From the NCBI GenBank assembly GCA_000016765.1, contig CP000699.1, positions 4,343,501 through 4,407,500 on the forward strand: DNA of 64,000 nucleotides, written 5' to 3'. The notes under the pieces were generated by a model, which saw nothing but the letters and a program-made list of their open reading frames with translations, searched no databases and was not told the DNA's origin. Positions 27,339-35,862 of the stretch are shown here, piece after piece. The stretch's first letter is position 1. Each line of letters starts with the position of its first letter. The translations under genes were made by a program, and so were the position numbers. This DNA is from Rhizorhabdus wittichii RW1. Lineage in GTDB: Bacteria; Pseudomonadota; Alphaproteobacteria; Sphingomonadales; Sphingomonadaceae.

Positions 27339-28196
27339 ATGGCCGCGCGCGCCTATTGGCAGGGACAGATCCGCCTCGCGCTCGTCTCGATCCCGGTCGA
27401 GATCTATCCCGCGACCGGCAGCGGGGCGCAGGTCGCCTTCCACCAGATCCACGAACCGTCGGGCAAGCGGATCAAATATGAGAAGGTGGTGCCCGGTATC
27501 GGGCCGGTCGATACCGACGACATCGTCAAGGGCTATGAGGTGTCGAAGGGCAATTACGTCCTGCTCGAACAGGACGAGATCGACGCGGTCAAGCTGGAGA
27601 GCAAGCGTACACTGGAACTGGTCCAGTTCGTCGATTCGCACGAGATCGACGTGCTCTACTTCGACAAGCCCTATTATGTCGTCCCCGCCGACGAGCTGGC
27701 CGAGGAGGCGTTCATCGTGCTGCGCGAGGCGCTGCGCCGCACCCGCAAGGTCGGGCTGGGGCAGCTCGCGATGCGCGGGCGCGAATATGTCGTCAGCCTG
27801 AAGCCCTGCGGGCGCGGCATGGTTCTGGAGACGCTCCGCTACGCCGACGAGGTGCGCAAGGCGCAGGGCTATTTCCGCGACATCCCCGACAGCAAGCCCG
27901 ATGCCGACCTGCTCGACCTGGCCGAAACGCTGATCGACAAGAAGAGCGCCAGGTTCGACGCCAACGAGTTCCACGACCGCTATGTCGATGCCCTCAAGGC
28001 GCTGATCGAGAAGAAGCGCAAGGGGAAGGGCAGGAAGGTCATCGAGGAGGCCGAGGAGGCTCCGGCGCGCAAGGGCAACGTCATCGACCTGATGGCCGCG
28101 CTCAAGAGGTCGGTCGAGGGCGGGAGCGCCGCGAAGGCGACGCCCGCGCGGAAGGCGGCCCCGCCGCGCAAGGCGCCCGCCCGCAAGCGGGCCTGA
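27339..28196 (+). CDS. ku: non-homologous end-joining protein Ku
   Basis: 285 aa homodimeric ring protein that holds broken DNA ends and recruits LigD. The Ku core is clear from MAARAYWQGQIRLALVSIPVEIYPATG to about residue 245 (YFDKPYYVVPADE, RGMVLETLRYADEVR, FDANEFHDRYVDALKALI). The C-terminus is basic (PARKAAPPRKAPARKRA), a typical lysine/arginine tail that helps DNA binding and threading. The start at 27339 has AGGAGG 7 bp upstream. The LigD start codon lies 3 bp after the stop, so the two are co-transcribed and probably coupled. Divergent from the chemotaxis transducer. Confidence 0.97.
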   Translation: MAARAYWQGQIRLALVSIPVEIYPATGSGAQVAFHQIHEPSGKRIKYEKVVPGIGPVDTDDIVKGYEVSKGNYVLLEQDEIDAVKLESKRTLELVQFVDSHEIDVLYFDKPYYVVPADELAEEAFIVLREALRRTRKVGLGQLAMRGREYVVSLKPCGRGMVLETLRYADEVRKAQGYFRDIPDSKPDADLLDLAETLIDKKSARFDANEFHDRYVDALKALIEKKRKGKGRKVIEEAEEAPARKGNVIDLMAALKRSVEGGSAAKATPARKAAPPRKAPARKRA

Positions 28197-28199
28197 TCC

Positions 28200-30713
28200 A
28201 TGGCCCGGCTCGACGAATATAACCGCAAGCGCGACTTCGCGAAGACGCGCGAGCCGGCCGGCACCCTGGAGACGCGCGGACGCCACCGCTTCATCGTCCA
28301 GAAGCACGACGCGACCCGGCTGCACTATGACTTCCGGCTGGAGATGGACGGCGTGCTCAAGAGCTGGGCGGTGACGCGCGGCCCCAGCCTCGACCCCGAC
28401 GACAAGCGGCTGGCGGTCCGCACCGAGGACCATCCGGTGTCCTATGGCGGTTTCGAGGGGACCATTCCCGAAGGCGAATATGGCGGCGGCACGGTGATGC
28501 TGTGGGACGAGGGCAGCTGGGCGCCGATCGCGGGCAAGAGCGAGCGCGACCTCGACAAGGGCCATCTCCACTTCACCCTCGACGGCCATCGGATGAAGGG
28601 CGAATGGCTGCTCGTCCGGATCAAGGGGCGGCCGGGCGAGAAGCGCGAGAACTGGCTGCTCCGCAAGATCGACGACGGCGAGGCGGGCGGCAGCGACGAT
28701 CTCGTCGCGCACGCGCTGACCAGCGTGAAGACCGGGCGGACCATGGCCCAGATCGCCGCCGACAAGGCGGGCGAATCGAGCCTGAAGGGCAAGCGCGGCA
28801 AGGCGTTCGACGCGATCATGGCGAAGTCGGACGCGCACAACGCCCGGGTGGCGCGGCGACCGGCCAAGGGGAAACCCTCGACCACGCCGCCGCCGGCCTT
28901 CCGCAAGCCGCAGCTCGCGACGCTGGTCGATCATGTCCCGACCGGCGGCGCCTGGATCCACGAGATCAAGTTCGACGGCTATCGCGCCCTGGTCGCGGTG
29001 GCCGGGGACCGGGTGAAGATATTCACCCGCACCGGCCTCGACTGGACCGACCGGTTCGCGCCGGTGGCGGAGGCGGTCGCCGCGCTCGGCCTGCCGCCGG
29101 CGCTGATCGACGGGGAGATCGTCAGCCTCGACGGCGCCGGCAATCCCAGCTTCTCCGCACTGCAAAAGGCGATCAAGGGTGAAGGCGGCGGGGGCGGCGG
29201 CTTCGAGCTGTTCGCCTTCGACCTGCTCTCGCTCGACGGCGACGACCTCACCGGGCTCGGCACGGTCGAGCGCAAGGCGCGGCTCGCCGGACTGCTGCCC
29301 CGCAGCCACCCGATGATCCACTATGCCGACCATGTCGTTGGCGCGGGCGAGAAGCTGTTCGACGCGATGTGCCGCGCCGGGCAGGAGGGGATCATCTCGA
29401 AGCGCGCCGACGCGCGCTACCGCGCCGGGCGGACGACCAACTGGCTGAAGACCAAATGCACCCGGCGGCAGGAGTTCGTCATCATCGGCTGGAGCCGGAG
29501 CGACTCCGCCGCGCGTCCCTTCCGCGCGCTGCTCCTCGCGCAACAGGGCGAGGACGGGCTGGTCTATGCGGGCAAGGTCGGCACCGGCTTCGATCGCGCG
29601 ACAATGGAGATGCTGGCGGAGAAATTCGTCGCCCGCGCCCGCAAGACCCCGCCCGCCGACGTTCCCCGCGCCGAGGCGCGCGGCACGTCGTGGGTCCGGC
29701 CCGACCTGGTCGCCGAGATCGGCTTTGCCGAGTTCACGGATGAGGGGATATTGCGGCAGGCGAGCTTCATCGGGCTGCGATCCGACAAGGAGGCCGCCGA
29801 GGTGACAGCGGAGAAGCCCATGCCCGTCGAGGAAGCCGCCCGGCCCGAGGAAGCGCCGGTGAAGATCAGCAACCCCGACCGGGTGATCTTCCCCGAGGCG
29901 AAGGCGACCAAGGGCGATCTCGCCCGCTATTATCAGGCGGTCGGTCCGATCATCCTGCCCTGGCTGGCACACCGTCCGGTCAGCCTGGTGCGCTGCCCGC
30001 AGGGGCGGGCGAAGCAATGCTTCTTCCAGAAGCATGATTCGGGCAGCTTCGGCGAGCATGTCCACCACGTCCCGATCCGGGAGAAGGACGGCAAGACCGA
30101 GGATTATCTCTATGTCGACGACGTCGCCGGCATCCTCGCCTGCGTCCAGATGGGGACGATCGAGTTCCATGGCTGGGGCTCGCGGGTCGAGCGGATCGAG
30201 ATGCCCGACCGGATGATCTTCGATCTCGATCCCGATGTCGGCCTCGACTTCGCCGACGTTCGCACGGCGGCGAAGGACATTCGCCGGCTGCTGTCCGACA
30301 TCGGCCTGACCAGCTTCGCGATGCTGTCGGGCGGCAAGGGCGTGCACGTCGTCGTGCCGCTGCGTCCCGAGGCGGAATGGCCGGCGGTGAAGGATTTCGC
30401 GCACCGCTTCGCCGAGGCGATGGCGCAGGCCGAGCCCGACCGCTTCGTCGCGACCATGGCCAAGGCGAAGCGGGTCGGCCGCATCTTCATCGACTATCTG
30501 CGCAACCAGCGCGGCGCGACCGCGGTGGTCCCCTATGGCGCGCGGGCGCGCGAGAACGCGCCCGTGGCGGCGCCGGTGGCCTGGAACGAGCTCGACGATT
30601 TCGACAAGGCGGGCGCCTTCACGATCAAGGATGCCGACCGGCTGCTCAAGCGGGCGTCGTCGAAGGCGCTCAAGGGCTGGGGCGTGGCGGACCAGGTGCT
30701 GCCGGACCTGTGA
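28200..30713 (+). CDS. ligD: multifunctional DNA ligase D (phosphoesterase-ligase-polymerase)
   Basis: 837 aa NHEJ enzyme with the phosphoesterase-ligase-polymerase order seen in Pseudomonas-type LigD. Residues 1-180: 3'-phosphoesterase, with QKHDATRLHYDFRLE (H42, D44) and GEYGGGTVMLWDEG. About 220-530: ligase, motif I HEIKFDGYRAL with K257, LIDGEIVSLD and the OB domain ending TFADEG-like FTDEGILRQASFIGLR. About 555-830: primase-polymerase, with the metal-binding DLDPD (about 675-679) and SGGKGVHVVVPL. Full length, all active-site residues present. Overlapping ends with ku suggest one operon for end joining. Confidence 0.97.
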   Translation: MARLDEYNRKRDFAKTREPAGTLETRGRHRFIVQKHDATRLHYDFRLEMDGVLKSWAVTRGPSLDPDDKRLAVRTEDHPVSYGGFEGTIPEGEYGGGTVMLWDEGSWAPIAGKSERDLDKGHLHFTLDGHRMKGEWLLVRIKGRPGEKRENWLLRKIDDGEAGGSDDLVAHALTSVKTGRTMAQIAADKAGESSLKGKRGKAFDAIMAKSDAHNARVARRPAKGKPSTTPPPAFRKPQLATLVDHVPTGGAWIHEIKFDGYRALVAVAGDRVKIFTRTGLDWTDRFAPVAEAVAALGLPPALIDGEIVSLDGAGNPSFSALQKAIKGEGGGGGGFELFAFDLLSLDGDDLTGLGTVERKARLAGLLPRSHPMIHYADHVVGAGEKLFDAMCRAGQEGIISKRADARYRAGRTTNWLKTKCTRRQEFVIIGWSRSDSAARPFRALLLAQQGEDGLVYAGKVGTGFDRATMEMLAEKFVARARKTPPADVPRAEARGTSWVRPDLVAEIGFAEFTDEGILRQASFIGLRSDKEAAEVTAEKPMPVEEAARPEEAPVKISNPDRVIFPEAKATKGDLARYYQAVGPIILPWLAHRPVSLVRCPQGRAKQCFFQKHDSGSFGEHVHHVPIREKDGKTEDYLYVDDVAGILACVQMGTIEFHGWGSRVERIEMPDRMIFDLDPDVGLDFADVRTAAKDIRRLLSDIGLTSFAMLSGGKGVHVVVPLRPEAEWPAVKDFAHRFAEAMAQAEPDRFVATMAKAKRVGRIFIDYLRNQRGATAVVPYGARARENAPVAAPVAWNELDDFDKAGAFTIKDADRLLKRASSKALKGWGVADQVLPDL

Positions 30714-30717
30714 ATAA

Positions 30718-30737
30718 TTTATAGCGGATGCTATAAA
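30718..30737. promoter_or_regulatory. AT-rich palindrome TTTATAGC/GCTATAAA
   Basis: 8-bp perfect inverted repeat with a GGAT centre between ligD and the next gene, in a short AT-rich patch. No T-run, so operator or promoter element for the downstream gene is more likely than a terminator. Confidence 0.45.
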
Positions 30738-30763
30738 ATGCGGGCGCGGGAGAGGAGAAGCCG

Positions 30764-31093
30764 ATGTTCGTCGCGGTCTATTGGTGGCGGGTGCATCCGG
30801 GCAAGGAGGAGCAGTTCATCCGGGCCTGGACGCGGGGGACCGAGCTGATCCGCGACATCTACGGCAGCTACGGGTCGCGCCTGCACCGTGACGCCGACGG
30901 CCGCTTCGTCGGCTATGCCGAATGGCCCGACGAGGCGACCTGGCGCTACGCCTTCGACCGCAAGATGACCTATGAGGACCCCGAGACCCGCGCCGCCTTC
31001 GTCGATGCGGTGTGCGAGGTGCCGCCCGACGCCGATCCGATCTTCACGATGACGGTGGTGAGCGATCGGCTGACGACCCGGAAGTCGCTGTAA
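30764..31093 (+). CDS. antibiotic biosynthesis monooxygenase (ABM) domain protein
   Basis: 109 aa ferredoxin-like alpha/beta protein: MFVAVYWWRVHPGKEEQFIRAWTRGTELIR is the typical first strand and helix of ABM-domain proteins (EXXF...W). The second half has the YAEWPDEATWRYAF segment and the last strand FTMTVVSDRLT. Members range from haem-degrading to quinol monooxygenases and many are uncharacterised; no signature allows a finer call. GGGAGAGGAG lies 5 bp upstream of the ATG. Preceded by an operator-like palindrome (30718). Confidence 0.75.
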   Translation: MFVAVYWWRVHPGKEEQFIRAWTRGTELIRDIYGSYGSRLHRDADGRFVGYAEWPDEATWRYAFDRKMTYEDPETRAAFVDAVCEVPPDADPIFTMTVVSDRLTTRKSL

Positions 31094-31180
31094 AACAAGG
31101 GCTTGGAATGGCCGATCTGATGCCGTTGGAGCATGGGCCGGTCCAGGCTGGCGGCGAATGACCGGATGGCTTCCAGGCAC

Positions 31181-31209
31181 AAAAAATGGGCGCCCCGAGG
31201 GGCGCCCAT
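31181..31209 (-). terminator. terminator of the small lipoprotein gene
   Basis: ATGGGCGCCCC/GGGGCGCCCAT with a 2-nt centre (GA), followed in the leftward direction by TTTTTT (31186-31181). It lies about 37 bp beyond the stop codon at 31247. Confidence 0.85.
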
Positions 31210-31246
31210 CTCGTTCGGTAATCGTGGCCCCTTGCGGAGCCGGCGA

Positions 31247-31480
31247 TTACTTCGAATCCTTGACGGCGTCGGCCGCGTTGGCAGCCGCGTCGGCGGCGTT
31301 CTCGAGCGTGCTCTCGGTCGCCTCATTGGTGGCGGCGTCGGCAGCGTTCTCAAGCGCGTCGGCCTGGTTGTCCAGGGCGGCAGCGGCGTTGTCGGCGGCG
31401 TTCTCAGCCGGGGTTTGCTTGTTGCAGGCGGCCAGAGCCATCAGGCCGGCAGCAACGAAAACGAGGCTCAGCTTCTTCAT
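31247..31480 (-). CDS. small alanine-rich lipoprotein
   Basis: 77 aa. Type II signal peptide MKKLSLVFVAAGLMALAAC with lipobox LAAC, then an Ala/Asn/Asp-rich helical stretch with an 11-like repeat (AADNAAAALDNQADALENAADAA...). Such entericidin-like or LEA-like lipoproteins are common and highly expressed in sphingomonads. An upstream in-frame ATG at 31495 adds only MGAAR and is unlikely. Own terminator at 31181. Function unknown; probable envelope stress or surface role. Confidence 0.72.
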   Translation of the reverse strand: MKKLSLVFVAAGLMALAACNKQTPAENAADNAAAALDNQADALENAADAATNEATESTLENAADAAANAADAVKDSK

Positions 31481-31697
31481 TCGAGCAGCTCCCAAAGCAT
31501 ATTATCGGCCCGGCTCGAACGCCGTTCCTTTGGCTGACATAACGTTGATCAGGGGTGGGTCAACGGAAAATCGACATGAATCGAAGGCTTAAGCGCGCAT
31601 CCGCAACGGCTTGCCGCAACCGTTCAGCGCGGGTTCACGGGCGCGGGAGCGGCGAGAAACCGGGATCGTTGCGGAGTCGGACCCCGGCGGGCGGAGG

Positions 31698-32111
31698 CTA
31701 TAGCGGAATCGATTCCGCCAGCGACAACTGGTCGAGAATTTTCGCCGTTTCGTCGCGGACCGAGAGCATCACGCCGCGCAGCCGGCACTCGGTTTCGTCG
31801 ATGCAATGATCGCACGGCGTATAGGCGAGCCGGGCTGCGCACGGCACCAGCGCCAGCGATCCCCGCGTGGCGCGGACGATGTCGCCATAGGTGATCTCGG
31901 TCGGCGCGCGCGACAGCCAGTAGCCGCCTTCCTTGCCGCGCATCGTCTCGACGAAGCCGGCGCGCTTCATCTCCGACAGGATGACGGTCAGGAATTTGGC
32001 GGGAATATTCTGCCGCTCCGCGATCTCGGCGAGCTGGATCGGCCCTTCGCCGTGATGATCCGCGAGATGGAGCAGGGCGCGGATCGCATATCGGGTTCGT
32101 TGGGACAGCAC
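31698..32111 (-). CDS. Rrf2-family transcriptional regulator
   Basis: 137 aa winged-helix regulator. N-terminal MLSQRTRYAIRALLHLADHHGEGPIQLAEIAERQNIPAKFLTVILSEMKRAGFVETMRGKEGGYWLSR is a canonical Rrf2 DNA-binding domain. The dimerisation part contains four Cys close together (PCAARLAYTPCDHCIDETEC, about residues 90-109), a spacing compatible with an iron-sulfur cluster as in IscR/NsrR/RirA-type members. No target genes are adjacent (tRNA-His and the dehydrogenase are on the other strand), so its regulon cannot be inferred here. Confidence 0.88.
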   Translation of the reverse strand: MLSQRTRYAIRALLHLADHHGEGPIQLAEIAERQNIPAKFLTVILSEMKRAGFVETMRGKEGGYWLSRAPTEITYGDIVRATRGSLALVPCAARLAYTPCDHCIDETECRLRGVMLSVRDETAKILDQLSLAESIPL

Positions 32112-32250
32112 GGGACGGCCTTTAAGGAGCTTTCACCGATGTAGGCAAACCTTATAAAAATGGAAGAGTAGAGTTAGCCCGATCATGTCCGCTTGCGTCG
32201 CAACGGCGCTTTCCCTATGGAGCGCCATCTCGGCGCCCGCTGGCGCCCGT

Positions 32251-32328
32251 GGCGATCGTAGCTCAATTGGTTAGAGCGCCGGTTTGTGGTACCGGAGGTT
32301 GCGGGTTCAATCCCCGTCGATCGCCCCA
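32251..32328 (+). tRNA. tRNA-His (GTG anticodon)
   Basis: Cloverleaf: acceptor GCGATCG/CGATCGC, D-arm GCTC...GAGC, anticodon stem CCGGT/ACCGG with loop TTGTGGT (anticodon GTG), T-arm GCGGG TTCAATC CCCGT, CCA encoded. The extra G(-1) at 32251 pairs with C73, the histidine identity element. Confidence 0.97.
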
Positions 32329-32388
32329 TTCCTGCACAGCAGCGATCATCCAGAGGCTCCCGCGCAATTTCCGACTCGCCTTGGCAGG

Positions 32389-32425
32389 GAAATAATATTA
32401 TTTCTCTGATCGGTAATTAAATTAC
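32389..32425 (+). promoter_or_regulatory. leucine-dehydrogenase-type gene promoter region with two palindromes
   Basis: An AT-rich block with the 16-bp perfect palindrome GAAATAATATTATTTC (32389-32404) and GTAATTAAATTAC (32413-32425), then a TTATAC-like -10 near 32431 and the ATG at 32447. The palindromes fit an Lrp/AsnC-like operator, which would be in keeping with amino-acid catabolism; no regulator gene is near. Confidence 0.5.
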
Positions 32426-32446
32426 GCGCAATTATACGAGGGCCTG

Positions 32447-33496
32447 ATGACCGCTCCCTGGACCTATCCCGATTTCGACGAGCATGAAGGCGTCCACCTG
32501 TTCCGCGACGCCGCGTCCGGCCTCACGGCGGTGGTCGCGATCCACTCGACCCATCTCGGGCCGGCGGCGGGCGGCACCCGTTTCTGGCATTATGCCGACC
32601 CGGCGGAAGCGATCACCGACGCGCTGCGCCTGTCGCGCGGCATGAGCTTCAAGAACGCGATGGCGGGGCTGCCGATGGGCGGCGGCAAGGCGGTGATCGT
32701 CGCCGATTCGCTGCGCACCAAGACGCCGGAGATGCTGGCCGCCTTCGGCCGCGCCGTCGATTCGCTCGGCGGCCGCTACATCACCGCCGAGGATGTCGGG
32801 ATGAGCGACGCCGACATGGTCGCGATCTCGAAGGAGACGCGGCACGTATCGGGCCTGCCCGTCGCGGCCGGCCATGCCGGCGGTGATCCGGGGCCGACCA
32901 CCGCGAAGGGCGTCTATCTGGGCGTCCGCGCGGCGATCGCGCGCGGGCTGGGCAAGGCCGACCCGGCCGGCGTCCATGTCGCGGTGCAGGGCGTCGGCAG
33001 CGTCGGCGGCGGGCTCGCCCGACTGCTGGCGAAGGACGGCGTCAGGCTGACCCTGGCCGACGTCGACGCCCGCCGCGCCCAGGCACTGGCCGACGAGCTG
33101 GGCGCGACCGCGGTGGCGTCGAACGAGATCATGACGATCGAGGCCGACGTGCTCAGCCCCTGCGCGCTCGGCGCGGTGCTCGACGAGCGCTCGATCGCGG
33201 AGCTGCGGGTCGGCGTCGTCGCGGGCGGCGCCAACAACCAGCTCGCCACCCCGGCGGACGCCGACCGCATCCATGCGCGCGGCATCCTCTATGCGCCCGA
33301 CTATGTGATCAACGCGGGCGGCATCATCAACGTCGCGCTCGAATATCTCGGCCAGGGCGACCGCGCCGAGGTCGAGGCGCGGGTCGCCCTCATCCCCGAG
33401 CGGCTCGAGCAGATCTGGGCGGAGAGCGCGTCGACCGGCGTGCCGTCGGCGGTCGTCGCCGATCGCATGGCGATGCGGCTGATCGGCCGGGGCTGA
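32447..33496 (+). CDS. Glu/Leu/Phe/Val dehydrogenase, leucine dehydrogenase type
   Basis: 349 aa NAD-dependent amino-acid dehydrogenase that deaminates branched-chain amino acids to 2-oxo acids. GPAAGGTRFW (about residues 39-48) and GLPMGGGKAV (K in KAV) are the substrate and catalytic lysine motifs; AVQGVGSVGGGLARLL is the Rossmann glycine motif; GGANNQLA is also present. The length matches leucine/valine dehydrogenases (340-370 aa). Preceded by tRNA-His and by AT-rich palindromes. Leu, Val or Phe preference cannot be told from sequence. Confidence 0.9.
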   Translation: MTAPWTYPDFDEHEGVHLFRDAASGLTAVVAIHSTHLGPAAGGTRFWHYADPAEAITDALRLSRGMSFKNAMAGLPMGGGKAVIVADSLRTKTPEMLAAFGRAVDSLGGRYITAEDVGMSDADMVAISKETRHVSGLPVAAGHAGGDPGPTTAKGVYLGVRAAIARGLGKADPAGVHVAVQGVGSVGGGLARLLAKDGVRLTLADVDARRAQALADELGATAVASNEIMTIEADVLSPCALGAVLDERSIAELRVGVVAGGANNQLATPADADRIHARGILYAPDYVINAGGIINVALEYLGQGDRAEVEARVALIPERLEQIWAESASTGVPSAVVADRMAMRLIGRG

Positions 33497-33527
33497 GCTT
33501 CCCTTCGCGGCGGCGTTCCCGGTCGAG

Positions 33528-34442
33528 CTATTCGATCGGCGGCGTCGCCGCGACCATGTCCTTGTGCAGCCGGTGCTCGCGCCAGGCGGTGGCGAGTCCG
33601 CTGGCGATGATCAGCGCCGCGCCGATCGCGGTGTTGAGGCCGGGCAGGGTCGACCAGATCAGCCAGCCGAGCAGCGCGGCCCAGATGATCTGGGTATAGT
33701 CGAACGGCGCGACGACCGACACCGGCGCGACCTGCAGCGCGCGGGTCAGCAGCAATTGCGCCGCCGCCCCGGTCACGCCGCCGAACAGCAGCAGCGCCCA
33801 GGTGAAGGGCGGATGCGGCGCGCTGTGGAAGAGCATTCCGACGCCGCTGACCAAAGTCGTCGAGAGGAAGAACCAGAAGACGATCGATCCGTGCGTCTCG
33901 ACCCGGCTCATCTCGCGGATCGTCACCGTCGCGGCGGCCGAGGCGGCGGCGCCCAATAATGTATAGACGATACCGGCGAGCGGCAGCGCGCTGCCCGACG
34001 GCCGGGCGACGATGAACACGCCGAGGAAGCCGATCGCGACGGCGGCCCAGCGGTGCGGACCGACCTTCTCGTGCAGGACCAGCACCGACAGCAGCGTCGC
34101 GAAGGCGGGCGCCGAGAAGCCGATCGTCACCGCGTCGGCGATCGGCAGCAGCATCAGCCCCTGGTAGAGCATCGTCAGCGAGACCATGCCGATCATCGAG
34201 CGGAGCAGGTGGGCGCCAGGGCGCTTCGTCCGCACCGCGCCGATGCCCGGCCCCAATGCGAGCCAGGCGAGCGTCACCGGCAAGCCGACCGCCGAGCGGA
34301 AGAAGACCAGCTCGACCAGGCTCGCGCCGCCCTCGCTCGCCCATTTCATCGCCGCGCTCATCAGCGCGAAGAAGACGACCGCGATCGAGCGCAGCAGGAT
34401 GCCTTGCAGGGCGTGGGAGGAACGGGGCTGGGAACCGGCCAT
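33528..34442 (-). CDS. EamA/DMT-family transporter
   Basis: 304 aa inner-membrane carrier with about ten predicted helices and two EamA repeats, the second beginning near PLAGIVYTLLGAAASAAATVTI. The first repeat includes FALMSAAMKWASEGGASLVELVFFRSAVG and the second PVSVVAPFDYTQIIWAALLGWLIW. DMT transporters move small metabolites; the substrate cannot be predicted. ATG at 34442 (MAGSQPRS) or 34457 (MAHTRMAG). Divergent from ccmC with a 108-bp gap. Confidence 0.88.
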   Translation of the reverse strand: MAGSQPRSSHALQGILLRSIAVVFFALMSAAMKWASEGGASLVELVFFRSAVGLPVTLAWLALGPGIGAVRTKRPGAHLLRSMIGMVSLTMLYQGLMLLPIADAVTIGFSAPAFATLLSVLVLHEKVGPHRWAAVAIGFLGVFIVARPSGSALPLAGIVYTLLGAAASAAATVTIREMSRVETHGSIVFWFFLSTTLVSGVGMLFHSAPHPPFTWALLLFGGVTGAAAQLLLTRALQVAPVSVVAPFDYTQIIWAALLGWLIWSTLPGLNTAIGAALIIASGLATAWREHRLHKDMVAATPPIE

Positions 34443-34550
34443 GCGGGTATGGGCCATGGGGCCGATCGGCGGGGCGCGCAAGCCATGTTCCGGGGCTGGC
34501 CATCGCGGCCATTGCGAACCGCGCGGGGACCCCTTATTCCCCGTCGCGCC

Positions 34551-35267
34551 GTGCATATCTTCGCCAACCCCGCCCGCTTCCTCTCGATCGCGCGACCGCT
34601 GACCCCCTGGCTGGGCTGGCCGGGACTGCTGCTGATCGCGGCCGGGCTCGTTTCGGGGCTGTTCCTGACGCCGCCCGACTATCTGCAAGGCGAAAGCGTG
34701 CGGATCATGTACGCCCATGTCCCCGCCGCCTGGCTCGGCATGGCGGGGTGGAGCGGGATCGCGGTGGCCAGCCTGATGCAGCTCATCTGGCGGCACCCGC
34801 TGGCGGCGGTCGCAGCGCGCGCGATCGCGGTGCCGGGCGCGCTGTTCGCGGCGATCTGCCTGCTCACCGGCTCGATCTGGGGGCGCCCGACCTGGGGCAC
34901 CTGGTGGGAATGGGACGGGCGGCTGACCTCGATGCTCGTCCTCTTCTTCCTCTACATCGCCTATATCGCGCTGTCCTCGGCGGGGGCGGAGCGCGGCAGC
35001 AACGACCGCGTCTCGGCGATCTTCGGCGTGGTCGGCGCGGCGAACATCCCGATCATCCATTATTCGGTCGAATGGTGGCGCACGCTCCACCAGGGGCAGA
35101 GCATCGGCCTTGCCGGATCGAAGATCGACGGCGCGATCCTGTGGCCGCTGCCGCTCACCACGCTCGGCTTCACCCTGTTGTTCGCGGCGATCGTGCTGAT
35201 GCGGATGCGGGCGATGCTGGCCGAGGCGAAGGTCGAGGCGCGGCTCAAGCGGATGGCGTCCGAATGA
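34551..35267 (+). CDS. ccmC: heme exporter/lyase protein CcmC
   Basis: 238 aa polytopic membrane protein that loads haem onto CcmE. The tryptophan-rich WGTWWEWDGRLTS haem-handling motif lies at about residues 115-130, flanked by six membrane helices, and the conserved His residues are present (YAHVPAAW; NIPIIHYSVEWW). Start is a GTG at 34551. This is the first gene of a tightly packed ccmCDEFGHI run with ATGA/GTGA overlaps; ccmA and ccmB are not here and must be elsewhere, as often in alphaproteobacteria. Confidence 0.95.
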   Translation: MHIFANPARFLSIARPLTPWLGWPGLLLIAAGLVSGLFLTPPDYLQGESVRIMYAHVPAAWLGMAGWSGIAVASLMQLIWRHPLAAVAARAIAVPGALFAAICLLTGSIWGRPTWGTWWEWDGRLTSMLVLFFLYIAYIALSSAGAERGSNDRVSAIFGVVGAANIPIIHYSVEWWRTLHQGQSIGLAGSKIDGAILWPLPLTTLGFTLLFAAIVLMRMRAMLAEAKVEARLKRMASE

Positions 35268-35395
35268 ACCACTGGCCCTTCATCATCGCGGCCTATGCGA
35301 TCACCATCGTCGGCACGCTCGCCGTGCTCGGCGCCAGCTTCGTGCGGATGCGCCGCGCCGAGCGGCGGGCCGACGCCCTGACGAGACGAGACTGA
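35264..35395 (+). CDS. ccmD: heme exporter protein CcmD
   Basis: 43 aa: MNHWPFIIAAYAITIVGTLAVLGASFVRMRRAERRADAL, one membrane helix (about residues 6-26) and a basic cytoplasmic tail, the standard CcmD form. It helps CcmC and CcmE interact. Start overlaps the ccmC stop (ATGA) and its stop overlaps the ccmE ATG (TGATG). Confidence 0.92.
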   Translation: MNHWPFIIAAYAITIVGTLAVLGASFVRMRRAERRADALTRRD

Positions 35396-35862
35396 TGGCG
35401 TTGAAGGCGAAGAACCAGCGGCTGATCCTGGCCCTGCTCGCGGTCGTGGCGATCGTCGGCGCGGCGCTGCTCGCCATGTCGGCGCTCAAGGACCAGGCGG
35501 CCTATTTCTACACGCCCGCCGACGCGAAGAAGGACCATGTCGAGGTCGGCCGCGCGGTCCGGCTCGGCGGCATGGTGCAGAAGGGGTCGATCGAGCGCGA
35601 GGCGGACGGCGTGACGATCCGCTTCGTCGTCACCGACAATGTCGAGACCGTGCCGGTGCGCTTCACCGGCATCGTCCCCGACCTGTTCAAGGAAGATTCG
35701 GGCGTCGTCGCCGAGGGCAGCTTCCAGCCCGACGGCAGCTTCGTCGCCACCAACATCCTCGCCAAGCATGACGAGCGCTACATGCCGCCGCAGGTCGCCG
35801 GCGAGATGCACAAGACGGAGAGTCTGGACGCCGACGGCGCCCAGCAGAAGGGGACGAAGTGA
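35395..35862 (+). CDS. ccmE: cytochrome c maturation haem chaperone CcmE
   Basis: 155 aa, one N-terminal membrane helix (LILALLAVVAIVGAALLAMSAL) and a periplasmic OB-fold. The haem-attachment site is the His in AKHDERYMPP (about residue 124). It accepts haem from CcmC and hands it to CcmF. A short hydrophilic tail follows the YMPP motif, as usual. Overlaps ccmD and ccmF by one and four bases. Confidence 0.96.
   Translation: MALKAKNQRLILALLAVVAIVGAALLAMSALKDQAAYFYTPADAKKDHVEVGRAVRLGGMVQKGSIEREADGVTIRFVVTDNVETVPVRFTGIVPDLFKEDSGVVAEGSFQPDGSFVATNILAKHDERYMPPQVAGEMHKTESLDADGAQQKGTK

Noticed and set aside
27312-30404. Long minus-strand open frame opposite ku-ligD
   Set aside because: No recognisable domain; ku and ligD on the other strand have full catalytic motifs, so this is a shadow frame.
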